Numbered from the stretch's first letter, positions 1-6,068 are shown. The stretch: DNA of 7,622 nucleotides from CAITSH01 sp945892985 (GCA_945892985.1 CAMDDU010000090.1:1-7622); one strand, 5' to 3'. Translations and numbers: made by a program. The notes: generated from the sequence alone by a model not told the origin.

Positions 1-19
1 CGATGATGATGCGTTTCAT
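1..19 (-). CDS. Start of a divergent gene, cut by the left edge
   Basis: Read on the - strand, an ATG at 19-17 opens the peptide M-K-R-I-I-I and the next codon begins with G before the window ends. A good Shine-Dalgarno match (AGGAG, complement of 24-28) lies 4 bases upstream, which is the main reason to believe it is a real start. The basic residue followed by a run of isoleucines looks like the first beta strand of a Rossmann or flavodoxin-like fold. UbiX-type flavin prenyltransferases and NAD(P)-dependent oxidoreductases often begin this way, but six residues cannot identify a family. It would be transcribed away from the M20 gene, making 20-349 a divergent control region. Confidence 0.5.
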
Positions 20-349
20 GTTTCTCCTGCGACGCTATGCGGTTTTTTGCGGGTTGAGGGGGCGTCGGCACGCAAATGCCGGCCGGGCGATCTTACCATC
101 ACCACTATCCGGATAAGCTTCGGTTTCCCCTTCTGGGCCGATCCGAACCTTTTGGGTGGCAGACCGCCCGGGGCGTCATTTCACGGAGAATCGCAGAGCC
201 GCTTCGGTGATGCTGATTTGCGGCCATGGGTTTATTTGGTAGAGTGATAGCGTAATAGTCTGACCCGGAAAAATTCCCAGCCCGCAATCCCATGATGTGC
301 CGATTGTATTTTTCGGCCTATCTCCCATTCCATTTTCCACCCGAAAACC
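20..349. other. Divergent intergenic region
   Basis: This 330-base stretch lies between the leftward partial gene and the M20 amidohydrolase and holds no convincing coding sequence; its short open frames have no recognisable protein character. It contains a perfect 10-base palindrome, TATCCGGATA, at 106-115, which could be an operator. It also contains a small hairpin, GGGTGG-CAGA-CCGCCC, at 154-169 with one G-U pair and no following T-run. I could not find a persuasive -35/-10 pair in either direction. An in-frame stop at 293-295 bounds any upstream extension of the M20 gene. Confidence 0.55.
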
Positions 350-1528
350 ATGAAAATTCCCCCGCAAATCGTCGCGCAACAACCCGAGCTTATGGCCATA
401 AGGCGGGACATCCATGCCAATCCGGAAACAGCATTCGAAGAGTTGCGCACGTCCAAGCTGGTGGCGGCCAAGCTTGAGTCTTGGGGCATAGAGGTGCATA
501 AAGGGCTGGCAAAGACCGGCATCGTCGGCAAGTTGGCCGGCGGGCGCAACCTCGGCCGGTCCGCCCGCGCGATCGGCTTGCGTGCCGATATGGATGCGCT
601 GCCGATTCACGAAAAAAACGCCTTCGGCTATCGTTCAAAGAACGATGGGCGCATGCATGCCTGCGGTCACGACGGCCATACCGCGATGCTCCTTGGCGCC
701 GCCAAATACCTCGCCGAGAGCAGAAATTTTGATGGCACCGTGTATTTCATATTCCAACCGGCCGAAGAAGGCCAGGGCGGCGGTCGTGAAATGATTGAGG
801 ACGGACTGTTCGAGAAATTTCAGATGGACGCGGTTTTTGGCATGCACAACTGGCCCGGCATTCCGGCGGGACAGTTTGCCGTCATGCCCGGTCCGATGAT
901 GGCGTCGACCGACAATTTCGAAATACGTGTCCTTGGCCGTGGCGCGCACGCAGCCATGCCGCAAAACGGGATTGACCCGATCCTGATCGGTTCAGAGCTT
1001 GTGCAGGCGCTGCAGAGCATATCGAGTCGGACGGTGAGCCCCCTGGATGCGGCGGTGGTGAGCGTCACTCAATTTCACGCCGGTGAGGTGATCAACGCAA
1101 TTCCGTCCGAGGCAATACTGCGAGGCACGGCGCGCTCGTTCAAACCCGGGGTCCGGGATACGATTGAGAACGCCATAAAGAGACTGGCCGCGGGAATCGC
1201 GGCGGCGCATGGGGCGAGCGCAAGCGTTCAATACGACAGGCTTTATCCACCGACCATCAACGCTGTGCGCGAGACTGAAATCGTTGCGACGGTGCTGGAA
1301 AATCTCGTGGGCAGCGAAAACGTGCTGCGCAACCTTCAGCCGTCTACGGGCGCCGAGGACTTCGCCTTCATGCTGCTGCAAAAGCCAGGATGCTATCTCT
1401 GGATTGGAAACGGCCCCGGGGATAACGGTTGCATGCTGCACAATGCCAATTACGATTTCAACGACGAAATCCTGCCCCTTGGCTCAAGCGCATGGGTGCG
1501 CCTCACGGAGCACATGCTCGCCGTGTAG
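350..1528 (+). CDS. M20 family metallo-amidohydrolase (N-acyl-amino-acid / hippurate hydrolase type)
   Basis: This 392-residue protein is of normal length for the M20D amidohydrolases (hippurate hydrolase, N-acetyl-amino-acid deacetylase, IAA-amino-acid hydrolase), which cut the amide bond of N-acylated amino acids in the cytoplasm using a two-metal centre. The metal ligands are all visible: C105 and H107 in MHACGHDGH, E140 in PAEEGQGG (E139 being the likely catalytic base), H166 in GMHNWPG and H364 near the C-terminus in LHNANYDFND. The dimerisation lid domain begins near residue 185 and carries the typical GRGAHAAMP motif (197-204). There is no signal peptide. The ATG at 350 is the only ATG in frame after the stop at 293-295, but it has no clear Shine-Dalgarno sequence. 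Substrate cannot be told from sequence. The nearby alanine dehydrogenase and acyl-CoA ligase suggest an N-acyl amino acid whose two halves are both catabolised (inference). The family call is firm, the substrate open. Confidence 0.95.
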   Translation: MKIPPQIVAQQPELMAIRRDIHANPETAFEELRTSKLVAAKLESWGIEVHKGLAKTGIVGKLAGGRNLGRSARAIGLRADMDALPIHEKNAFGYRSKNDGRMHACGHDGHTAMLLGAAKYLAESRNFDGTVYFIFQPAEEGQGGGREMIEDGLFEKFQMDAVFGMHNWPGIPAGQFAVMPGPMMASTDNFEIRVLGRGAHAAMPQNGIDPILIGSELVQALQSISSRTVSPLDAAVVSVTQFHAGEVINAIPSEAILRGTARSFKPGVRDTIENAIKRLAAGIAAAHGASASVQYDRLYPPTINAVRETEIVATVLENLVGSENVLRNLQPSTGAEDFAFMLLQKPGCYLWIGNGPGDNGCMLHNANYDFNDEILPLGSSAWVRLTEHMLAV

Positions 1529-1810
1529 TTGGCGATTGCGGCCTGTTCGCAGCAGCAACTCGCCGTTGTGGCCATCCACGTCCGCGCCGGAGCGGTCGTT
1601 TTACATCATTCTTTGCCGGCCTTCTGCGGGGTCACTACGCATCGTATTTTCCATTCAGGATTGGGAGCAATGCACGCCTGGAGGATGGCTTGTGCCGGAA
1701 TTAATAACATGTTAGAGTGAAAAGAGACTGTGGTTTCCCCCGCCGCGGATCTCGATTGGAAGCTTGGGCATCGGGTGTTCCCCGCGAGTTACAGAGCGTT
1801 ATTTGGCGGG

Positions 1811-1843
1811 TGCCGCCGGCCCTACGGGGCCTGCCGGGTGGCA
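1811..1843 (+). promoter_or_regulatory. GC-rich leader hairpin abutting the ribosome binding site
   Basis: The RNA from here can form a long hairpin. TGCCGCC (1811-1817) pairs with GGTGGCA (1837-1843), including one G-U pair. GGCCC (1818-1822) pairs with GGGCC (1827-1831) around a TACG tetraloop, with a five-base bulge at 1832-1836. It ends five bases before the GGAGA ribosome binding site of the 1863 gene. There is no T-run, so it is not a simple intrinsic terminator. It could affect ribosome access or mRNA stability, or be a consequence of high GC content. Pairing is seen in the sequence; any role is inference. Confidence 0.4.
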
Positions 1844-1848
1844 GGCAC

Positions 1849-1853
1849 GGAGA
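1849..1853 (+). promoter_or_regulatory. Ribosome binding site that decides the 1863 start
   Basis: GGAGA lies 9 bases before the ATG at 1863 but directly touches the in-frame ATG at 1854. Normal spacing therefore favours 1863 (MSNTLDHF...) over 1854 (MNNMSNTL...) and over the more distant in-frame ATG at 1764, whose extra residues are not family-like. Confidence 0.65.
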
Positions 1854-1862
1854 ATGAATAAC

Positions 1863-2492
1863 ATGTCAAATACGCTGGACCACTTCATGTATGCCGGAAG
1901 GGATCTGGATGAACTGGTTTCGCGATTTAAATCCATGAGTGGTGTCGCGGCCGGTATTGGCGGGTCGCACCCAGGGCTTGGTACGCGAAATGCACTGGCG
2001 TCCCTCGGTGATGACGTTTATCTGGAACTCATCGCCCCCGATCCTGAGCAAAATATCCCAGGCTCATGGGGGGACTTGTTCCGGACGTTCGAGGCGCCCC
2101 GAATCTTCACTTACATCGTCAGGGCAAAGAATCTTGAGGGTATCCAGTCGACGCTGGCGGCCGAAGGCATTGAATCGGACCTTATCGCGGCTTCGCGTAA
2201 AACGCCGGCCGGGGCCACGCTGCGGTGGCGGTTGCTGCTGCCACGGCAGAACCCCTTTGGCGACTACATTCCAAAGTTTATCGACTGGCTGGATACGCCC
2301 CACCCCGCATTGACCTCAGTGAAGGGGTGCACGCTGGGAACCTTCGCGATCGGCCATCCTGAGGCGCTTCGCCTCGGTTCGATTCTTCGCGCTGTGGGCA
2401 TCAATGTGCCTCTTGAGCGGGCCGACCGGCCGTTCTTTCGTGCGCAAATTCAAACGCCCAAAGGACCCTTGATCCTGAACTCCGGTAACTGA
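1863..2492 (+). CDS. Glyoxalase-like (VOC superfamily) protein
   Basis: This 209-residue protein resembles the Glyoxalase_3-type (PF13468-like) branch of the VOC fold, built from paired beta-alpha-beta-beta-beta units. Diagnostic elements in the first half are LDHFMYAGRDLD (5-16, with H7 a probable metal ligand), GGSHPGLGTRN (33-43) and the strand YLELIAP (53-59, with E55 a probable metal ligand). A second half-module follows, with FAIGHPEALR (161-170) and a closing LILNSG strand. No signal peptide or membrane segment is present. VOC proteins include lyases, isomerases, dioxygenases and drug-binding proteins, and this branch is largely uncharacterised, so I assign no reaction. It lies 77 bases upstream of alanine dehydrogenase on the same strand and may share its transcript. 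An in-frame start at 1764 would add 33 residues but is not supported by the ribosome binding site. Confidence 0.85.
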   Translation: MSNTLDHFMYAGRDLDELVSRFKSMSGVAAGIGGSHPGLGTRNALASLGDDVYLELIAPDPEQNIPGSWGDLFRTFEAPRIFTYIVRAKNLEGIQSTLAAEGIESDLIAASRKTPAGATLRWRLLLPRQNPFGDYIPKFIDWLDTPHPALTSVKGCTLGTFAIGHPEALRLGSILRAVGINVPLERADRPFFRAQIQTPKGPLILNSGN

Positions 2493-2569
2493 CGTGCCGG
2501 GGTGGGTGGTGCTGACTCGTGTTTCGTATGTCGCCGCATGAGTTAACGGAGAACAAAAGAACAGGACAT

Positions 2570-3658
2570 ATGAAAATCGGAGTTCTAAAGGAAATCAAGG
2601 TCCACGAATACCGGGTGGGGATGACACCGGCCTCGGTGCGCGAGGCGGTCAGTCACGGGCATGCGGTTTTCATGGAAAAAAGCGCGGGACTGGGGATCGG
2701 CTGCACGGACGATGATTACCTTGCGGCCGGGGCGCGTATCGCGGACACGCCGGAGGAAATTTTCAGCTGGGGCGAGCTGATTATCAAGGTGAAGGAGCCG
2801 CAGCCCGAAGAATGCCGGCAGCTGCGGCAAGGGCAGGTGTTGTTCACCTACCTGCACCTTGCCGCTGATCCGGAGCAAGCCAGATTGCTGTGTGAATCCG
2901 GATGCACGGCCATCGCCTACGAGACGGTCACTGACGAATACGCGGGCTTGCCCCTGCTTGCTCCCATGAGCGAGGTCGCCGGCCGGATGTCCATTCAGGT
3001 TGGCGCGGTCGCCTTGCAAAAGGCCACCGGTGGCCGCGGGATTCTCCTCGGCGGGGTCCCCGGGACCGCGCCGGCAAAGGTTGTTGTGCTGGGGGGCGGG
3101 GTTGTCGGGACCAACGCCGCGCGGGTGGCATTGGGTATGGGGGCGGATGTGACGGTTTTTGACCGCATGTTGCGACGGCTCAATGCCCTGGACGAAATGT
3201 TTGGGGGGGGTGTGAAAACCCAATACGCTACCCTTGATGCCACTGAGGAGGCGTTACGTGGGGCCGATCTGGTGGTCGGTGCGGTACTTGTGCCGGGCGC
3301 GGCGGCTCCCAAGCTGGTGACACGCCGACAGTTGTCGATGTTGAAACCGGGGATGGTGCTGGTGGACGTGGCGATCGATCAGGGCGGCTGTTTTGAGACC
3401 TCTCGTCCCACCACCCATGCCGACCCGACCTACGTCGTTGACGGGATCGTGCATTACTGCGTTGCGAACATGCCCGGCGCTGTTCCGCGGACATCGTCGT
3501 ATGCGTTGAACCATGCCACGCTTCCGTTTGTGCTGGCTTTGGCGGACAAGGGTTGGCAGCGAGCCTGTTCGGACAATCCGCATCTTGCCGCGGGCGTTAA
3601 TGTGCATGCCGGGAAAATAATCCATCCGGCCGTGGCTGCGGCACTTCATTCAAAATGA
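2570..3658 (+). CDS. ald: Alanine dehydrogenase (NAD-dependent), slightly short C-terminus
   Basis: The product catalyses reversible oxidative deamination of L-alanine to pyruvate and ammonium with NAD+; in catabolism it lets cells use alanine as carbon and nitrogen source. From the ATG at 2570 the numbering matches well-studied Ald enzymes exactly: R15, K75 (in KVKEP), H96 (in TYLHLAA) and D270 (in VDVAIDQGG) are the substrate-binding and catalytic residues. The Rossmann loop is GGGVVGTNAA (175-184), and D198 at the end of the next strand marks NAD rather than NADP use. Other hallmarks are PMSEVAGRM (132-140) and VANMPGAVPRTS (298-309). AGGA sits 3 bases before the start; an in-frame ATG at 2528 would add residues not seen in the family. 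At 362 residues it is about 10 or more shorter than usual, stopping at HPAVAAALHSK where relatives continue with a short tail. The stop overlaps the next gene's start (ATGA). A run of eight G lies at 3203-3210. Confidence 0.96.
   Translation: MKIGVLKEIKVHEYRVGMTPASVREAVSHGHAVFMEKSAGLGIGCTDDDYLAAGARIADTPEEIFSWGELIIKVKEPQPEECRQLRQGQVLFTYLHLAADPEQARLLCESGCTAIAYETVTDEYAGLPLLAPMSEVAGRMSIQVGAVALQKATGGRGILLGGVPGTAPAKVVVLGGGVVGTNAARVALGMGADVTVFDRMLRRLNALDEMFGGGVKTQYATLDATEEALRGADLVVGAVLVPGAAAPKLVTRRQLSMLKPGMVLVDVAIDQGGCFETSRPTTHADPTYVVDGIVHYCVANMPGAVPRTSSYALNHATLPFVLALADKGWQRACSDNPHLAAGVNVHAGKIIHPAVAAALHSK
3203..3210 (+). repeat. G8 homopolymer inside ald
   Basis: Eight consecutive G encode part of G212-G213-G214 in a surface-loop region after the second Rossmann strand. 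The reading frame is intact in this sequence. Such tracts are prone to slippage and to sequencing error. A second G8 lies in the next gene. Confidence 0.9.
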
Positions 3659-5103
3659 ACGTCAGATCCGGTTCTGACCTTGAAATGGATATGCTTGGCG
3701 AAGCCGAGCGCGCTTTTCTCGAGCGGTTCCCCGCATATAAGCAAACAAGCCTGCTCGATGATCTCCGGCGTTCAGACTACGAAAGGCTCGATCGACAGGG
3801 GCATGTCTACCTCGATTTTACGGGGGGAGGACTTTACTCTAGCGAGCAGCTGCGGCAGCACATGGAGTTCCTGCAGGAGAGTGTGCTTGGAAATCCTCAT
3901 TCGTCGAACCCCACCTCCGCCCTCTCCACCGCTTTGGTCGGACGCGCGCGCGAATCAATACTGGCATTCTTCAATGCGCGCCCTGAAGAATATGCTGTGG
4001 TACTTACACAGAATGCGACAGGCGCGCTGAAACTTGTCGGCGAGGCCTATCCTTTCGACGCCTCGGCTCGCCTGCTGCTTGCATTCGACAACCACAATTC
4101 CGTCCTGGGCATCCGTGAATACGCCCGCGCCGGCGGCGCAGAAGTGTCCTACGCGCCGCTCGTGCTTCCCGAAATGCGTCTGGATTCGGCGTTTATGTCA
4201 AGCGTGCTGCGCGCCAACCCCGGCACACAGCACAAATTGTTCGCGTTTCCGGCGCAATCGAATTTTTCAGGCGTGCAGCATGACTTGGACTGGATCGAGG
4301 TCGCGCAGACAAACGGCTGGGATGTGCTGCTTGACGCGGCGTCATTCGCGCCGACCAACAGGCTTGACCTTTCACTGGTAAAGCCCGATTTCGTCGCCGT
4401 CTCTTTTTACAAGATTTTTGGTTATCCGACCGGGGCAGGATGCCTGATCGCGAAAAAGAACGCGCTTTCGAAGTTGCGCAGGCCCTGGTTTTCCGGCGGG
4501 ACGATTGCTGTGGCTTCAGTGCGCAACGACCGCCATCGATTGCAGGAGGGTGCCGAAGCGTTTGAGGATGGCACGGTCAATTATCTTGCGGCGCCCGCAT
4601 TGGAAATCGGATTGGGCTACATCGGGAAAATCGGCTATGCGGTGATCCACTCGCGGGTGGACGCCCTTACCGGTTGGTTGTTGCAGCAACTGACTGCAAT
4701 GCGGCATCAAAATGGCCTGCCGGTGGTGCGGATATATGGCCCTGTCACAATGCAGTCGCGGGGGGGGACGGTGGCACTGAATTTCTTTGATGCGGACGGC
4801 GTTTTCGTCGATCACCACGCCATTGAGGCGCTCGCCAACCGGGCGAACATTTCCCTGCGTACCGGCAGTTTCTGCAACCCCGGGGGAGGGGAGAGCGCCC
4901 TCGGTATCTTCGAGGAGGAACTGAGCACCTGTTCACCGCAGTCGTCAGCAAGCCCGACGATGGATGATTTTCGTAAAATAATCAGCGATAAGAGTACCGG
5001 CGCTGTTCGAATATCAATCGGCCTGGTAAGTAATTTTGCGGATGTTTTTGCATTCGCGTGCTTTGCCCGCAACTTCATCGACAAGCGGGCGGGTGAGCTT
5101 TGA
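3655..5103 (+). CDS. Class V aminotransferase-fold PLP enzyme, Moco-sulfurase-like (putative cysteine desulfurase)
   Basis: This 482-residue protein has the fold of NifS/IscS and of the N-terminal domain of eukaryotic molybdenum cofactor sulfurases, and resembles the latter most. Shared blocks are VYLDFTGGGLYSSEQ (51-65), GNPHSSNPTS (79-88), NATGALKLVGEAYPF (120-134), DNHNSVLGIRE (145-155) and SFYKIFGYPTGAG (250-262). D227 in LLDAASF should bind the PLP ring nitrogen, and K253 is the Schiff-base lysine. C407 in LRTGSFCNPG matches the second cysteine of the Moco sulfurase CFCNPG motif, reported to carry the persulfide in plant ABA3; the first cysteine is S405 here. There is no MOSC domain, so it is not a complete Moco sulfurase. 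Bacterial members of this family are mostly annotated only as class V aminotransferase. Its ATG overlaps the ald stop as ATGA with no Shine-Dalgarno, implying translational coupling; an ATG at 3685 is an alternative. If it is a desulfurase, its product alanine feeds Ald (inference). Confidence 0.88.
   Translation: MNVRSGSDLEMDMLGEAERAFLERFPAYKQTSLLDDLRRSDYERLDRQGHVYLDFTGGGLYSSEQLRQHMEFLQESVLGNPHSSNPTSALSTALVGRARESILAFFNARPEEYAVVLTQNATGALKLVGEAYPFDASARLLLAFDNHNSVLGIREYARAGGAEVSYAPLVLPEMRLDSAFMSSVLRANPGTQHKLFAFPAQSNFSGVQHDLDWIEVAQTNGWDVLLDAASFAPTNRLDLSLVKPDFVAVSFYKIFGYPTGAGCLIAKKNALSKLRRPWFSGGTIAVASVRNDRHRLQEGAEAFEDGTVNYLAAPALEIGLGYIGKIGYAVIHSRVDALTGWLLQQLTAMRHQNGLPVVRIYGPVTMQSRGGTVALNFFDADGVFVDHHAIEALANRANISLRTGSFCNPGGGESALGIFEEELSTCSPQSSASPTMDDFRKIISDKSTGAVRISIGLVSNFADVFAFACFARNFIDKRAGEL
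4760..4767 (+). repeat. G8 homopolymer inside the class V enzyme gene
   Basis: Eight consecutive G span part of R369 and the codons for G370 and G371, just before the strand TVALNFF. The frame is intact here. It is the second G8 tract in two overlapping genes. Confidence 0.9.
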
Positions 5104-5146
5104 TGTGCTGTTCCTCGTTTGCTGCAGGGCGATCACTTTTCCTGTA

Positions 5147-5167
5147 ACCTGTCAACAGGTATTTTTT
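5147..5167 (+). terminator. Possible weak terminator after the PLP enzyme gene, or operator
   Basis: ACCTGTCAACAGGT (5147-5160) is a perfect inverted repeat. As RNA it can form a five-pair stem, ACCTG/CAGGT, with a TCAA loop, followed after one A by six T (5162-5167). This is the shape of a short Rho-independent terminator 43 bases after the stop at 5103. The stem is short and not very GC-rich. As DNA it is also a perfect two-fold site 112 bases upstream of the GntR gene, so it could instead be an operator. I cannot decide between the two. Confidence 0.4.
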
Positions 5168-5188
5168 ACCCGGGATCAAAGCGCAAAA

Positions 5189-5219
5189 TTGGGATCTTTA
5201 AGAGGCTTTCTGCTAAACT
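5189..5219 (+). promoter_or_regulatory. Candidate promoter for the GntR regulator gene
   Basis: TTGGGA (5189-5194) could serve as a -35 box. It is followed after 19 bases by TAAACT (5214-5219), which is preceded by TGC to give an extended -10 element. Transcription would start near 5226, some 45 bases before the ATG at 5273. The spacing is longer than the ideal 17, so this is only a reasonable guess in the one AT-richer patch of the gap. Confidence 0.3.
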
Positions 5220-5228
5220 CTTATGCGT

Positions 5229-5249
5229 TGACAATGAGTGTCATTCTCA
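5229..5249 (+). promoter_or_regulatory. Nested dyads upstream of the GntR gene (candidate operator)
   Basis: Three overlapping inverted repeats fall within 21 bases: TGACA-ATGAG-TGTCA (5229-5243), AATGA-GTG-TCATT (5233-5245) and TGAG-7-CTCA (5235-5249). They lie just downstream of the candidate promoter and 24 bases before the start codon. This is where an autoregulating GntR protein might bind. The dyads are seen directly; the operator role is inferred. Confidence 0.3.
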
Positions 5250-5272
5250 GTTGCGAAGGATGAAGACGAAAA

Positions 5273-6040
5273 ATGAAGCCTAAGGCGTCAATTTCAGGTG
5301 CGTCCCCGGCCCCGGTGTTTGCCATCGGGGAGCCGGGCACAAGCACGCCCGTAGTCAAGCGCCAGAGTGACCAGGCCTTTGACGTCCTGTATCGCGCGAT
5401 TGTGCGGTGTGAAATCATGCCGGGCGCCACCGTGTCCGAGGCACAATTGGCGGAGCGCTTCGGCCTGGCGCGCGCTTCGGCGCGCGCGGCGGTCGACCGT
5501 TTGTCCATCGTCGGCATGTTACGGCCGGTGCACCGCCGCGGCTACATCGTCAAGCCGATCACCCTGCGCGATGTCAACGATTTGTTTCAGCTTCGCACCA
5601 TCATCGAGGTGGCTGCCAACCGGCTCGCGGCGGGCCGTGTTGACGAGTTCAGCCTGCGCCGCCTCGATCGTGCCTGCTCCCAACGCTACCGACTCGGCGA
5701 CCGCGACAGTGAGTCCAAATTCCTGCAGGCGAATAGTGAGTTTCACCTCACCGTGGCAATGGTTACGGGTAATGATCGCCTGGTTGCCGCGCTCGGGCAG
5801 ATTCTCAAGGAAATGGAACGACTCATACATATCGGTCTTTCGCTGCGCAATCGTTCGGAGGAGATCCACCAGGAACACCAGTCCTTGATAGATGCCCTGG
5901 CCGGGGGCGACGCGGACGAGGCTGAGCGCTTGACCCGGGAGGAGCTGGCAGCATCCAAGAGTATGGTGCTCGATTCTCTGATGTCCAGCGCCGATTTGCG
6001 CGATGTCAGCATTTCCTACGGCAGAACGGAGCATTCGTGA
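5273..6040 (+). CDS. GntR family transcriptional regulator with FCD domain
   Basis: This 255-residue protein has a winged helix-turn-helix at about 32-95, with the recognition region in EAQLAERFGLARASARAAVDR (from 56) and the wing at RPVHRRGYIVKP (84-95). An all-helical FCD ligand-binding domain follows (about 100-235), as in the FadR/VanR/LldR subfamily. Such proteins are usually dimeric repressors that release DNA on binding an organic acid or acyl-CoA. About 30 residues precede the DNA-binding domain, rich in Ser, Pro and Ala and probably disordered. AAGGA (5256-5260) lies 12 bases before the ATG. The usual FCD metal ligands are one Asp and three His. Here the equivalents appear to be N154, H158, H202 and E225, so two of four are changed. 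The gene sits between the ald/PLP genes and the thioesterase/ligase genes and is the likely regulator of one or both groups. The true effector is unknown. Confidence 0.93.
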   Translation: MKPKASISGASPAPVFAIGEPGTSTPVVKRQSDQAFDVLYRAIVRCEIMPGATVSEAQLAERFGLARASARAAVDRLSIVGMLRPVHRRGYIVKPITLRDVNDLFQLRTIIEVAANRLAAGRVDEFSLRRLDRACSQRYRLGDRDSESKFLQANSEFHLTVAMVTGNDRLVAALGQILKEMERLIHIGLSLRNRSEEIHQEHQSLIDALAGGDADEAERLTREELAASKSMVLDSLMSSADLRDVSISYGRTEHS

Positions 6041-6055
6041 AACCAGGCCCCGGTT

Positions 6056-6068
6056 GCGCGTCGCGCGC
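6056..6068 (+). other. GC hairpin between the regulator and thioesterase genes
   Basis: GCGCG (6056-6060) and CGCGC (6064-6068) form a perfect five-pair stem with a TCG loop, 16 bases after the regulator stop. No T-run follows, so termination is doubtful. A wider inverted repeat, CAGGCCC near 6044 with GGGCCTG near 6092, could enclose it. The 78-base gap otherwise shows no clear promoter. Confidence 0.25.

Larger units (their letters stand above)
1529..1862. other. Non-coding gap before the glyoxalase-like gene
   Basis: I find no real gene in these 334 bases; the open frames here give compositionally random peptides unlike any family I know. There is no clear terminator after the M20 stop: GGCGA at 1530-1534 and TCGCC further on could pair, but no T-run follows. 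An AT-richer patch around 1700-1725 contains the perfect palindrome TAACATGTTA (1705-1714), followed by TAGAGTGA (1713-1720). TAGAGTGA also occurs at 240-247 upstream of the M20 gene. The patch is the likeliest promoter or operator area for the downstream genes, although no good -35 box is visible. The last part folds into the hairpin listed separately. Confidence 0.55.

Noticed and set aside
154..169. GGGTGG-CAGA-CCGCCC hairpin as a terminator
   Set aside because: No T-run follows on either strand, and it lies between two divergent gene starts where a terminator is not expected.
1529..1720. Possible small protein directly after the M20 stop
   Set aside because: It would need a TTG start at the stop codon of the previous gene, has no ribosome binding site and its peptide has no recognisable character.
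1764..1862. Longer N-terminus for the glyoxalase-like protein
   Set aside because: The added 33 residues run through the leader hairpin, do not look like the family, and the GGAGA site is correctly spaced only for 1863.
2585..3223. 212-codon open frame on the - strand opposite ald
   Set aside because: The + strand encodes Ald with every catalytic residue in place; the reverse translation is low-complexity and unlike any known protein.
5228..5256. TTGACA at 5228-5233 as a -35 box
   Set aside because: It is a perfect -35 hexamer, but the sequence 16-18 bases downstream (around TTGCGA) has no acceptable -10 box and overlaps the ribosome binding region of the GntR gene.
5519..6034. 171-codon open frame on the - strand opposite the GntR gene
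   Set aside because: It is a GC-driven antisense shadow of a clearly conserved regulator; its translation shows no family motif and no ribosome binding site supports it.
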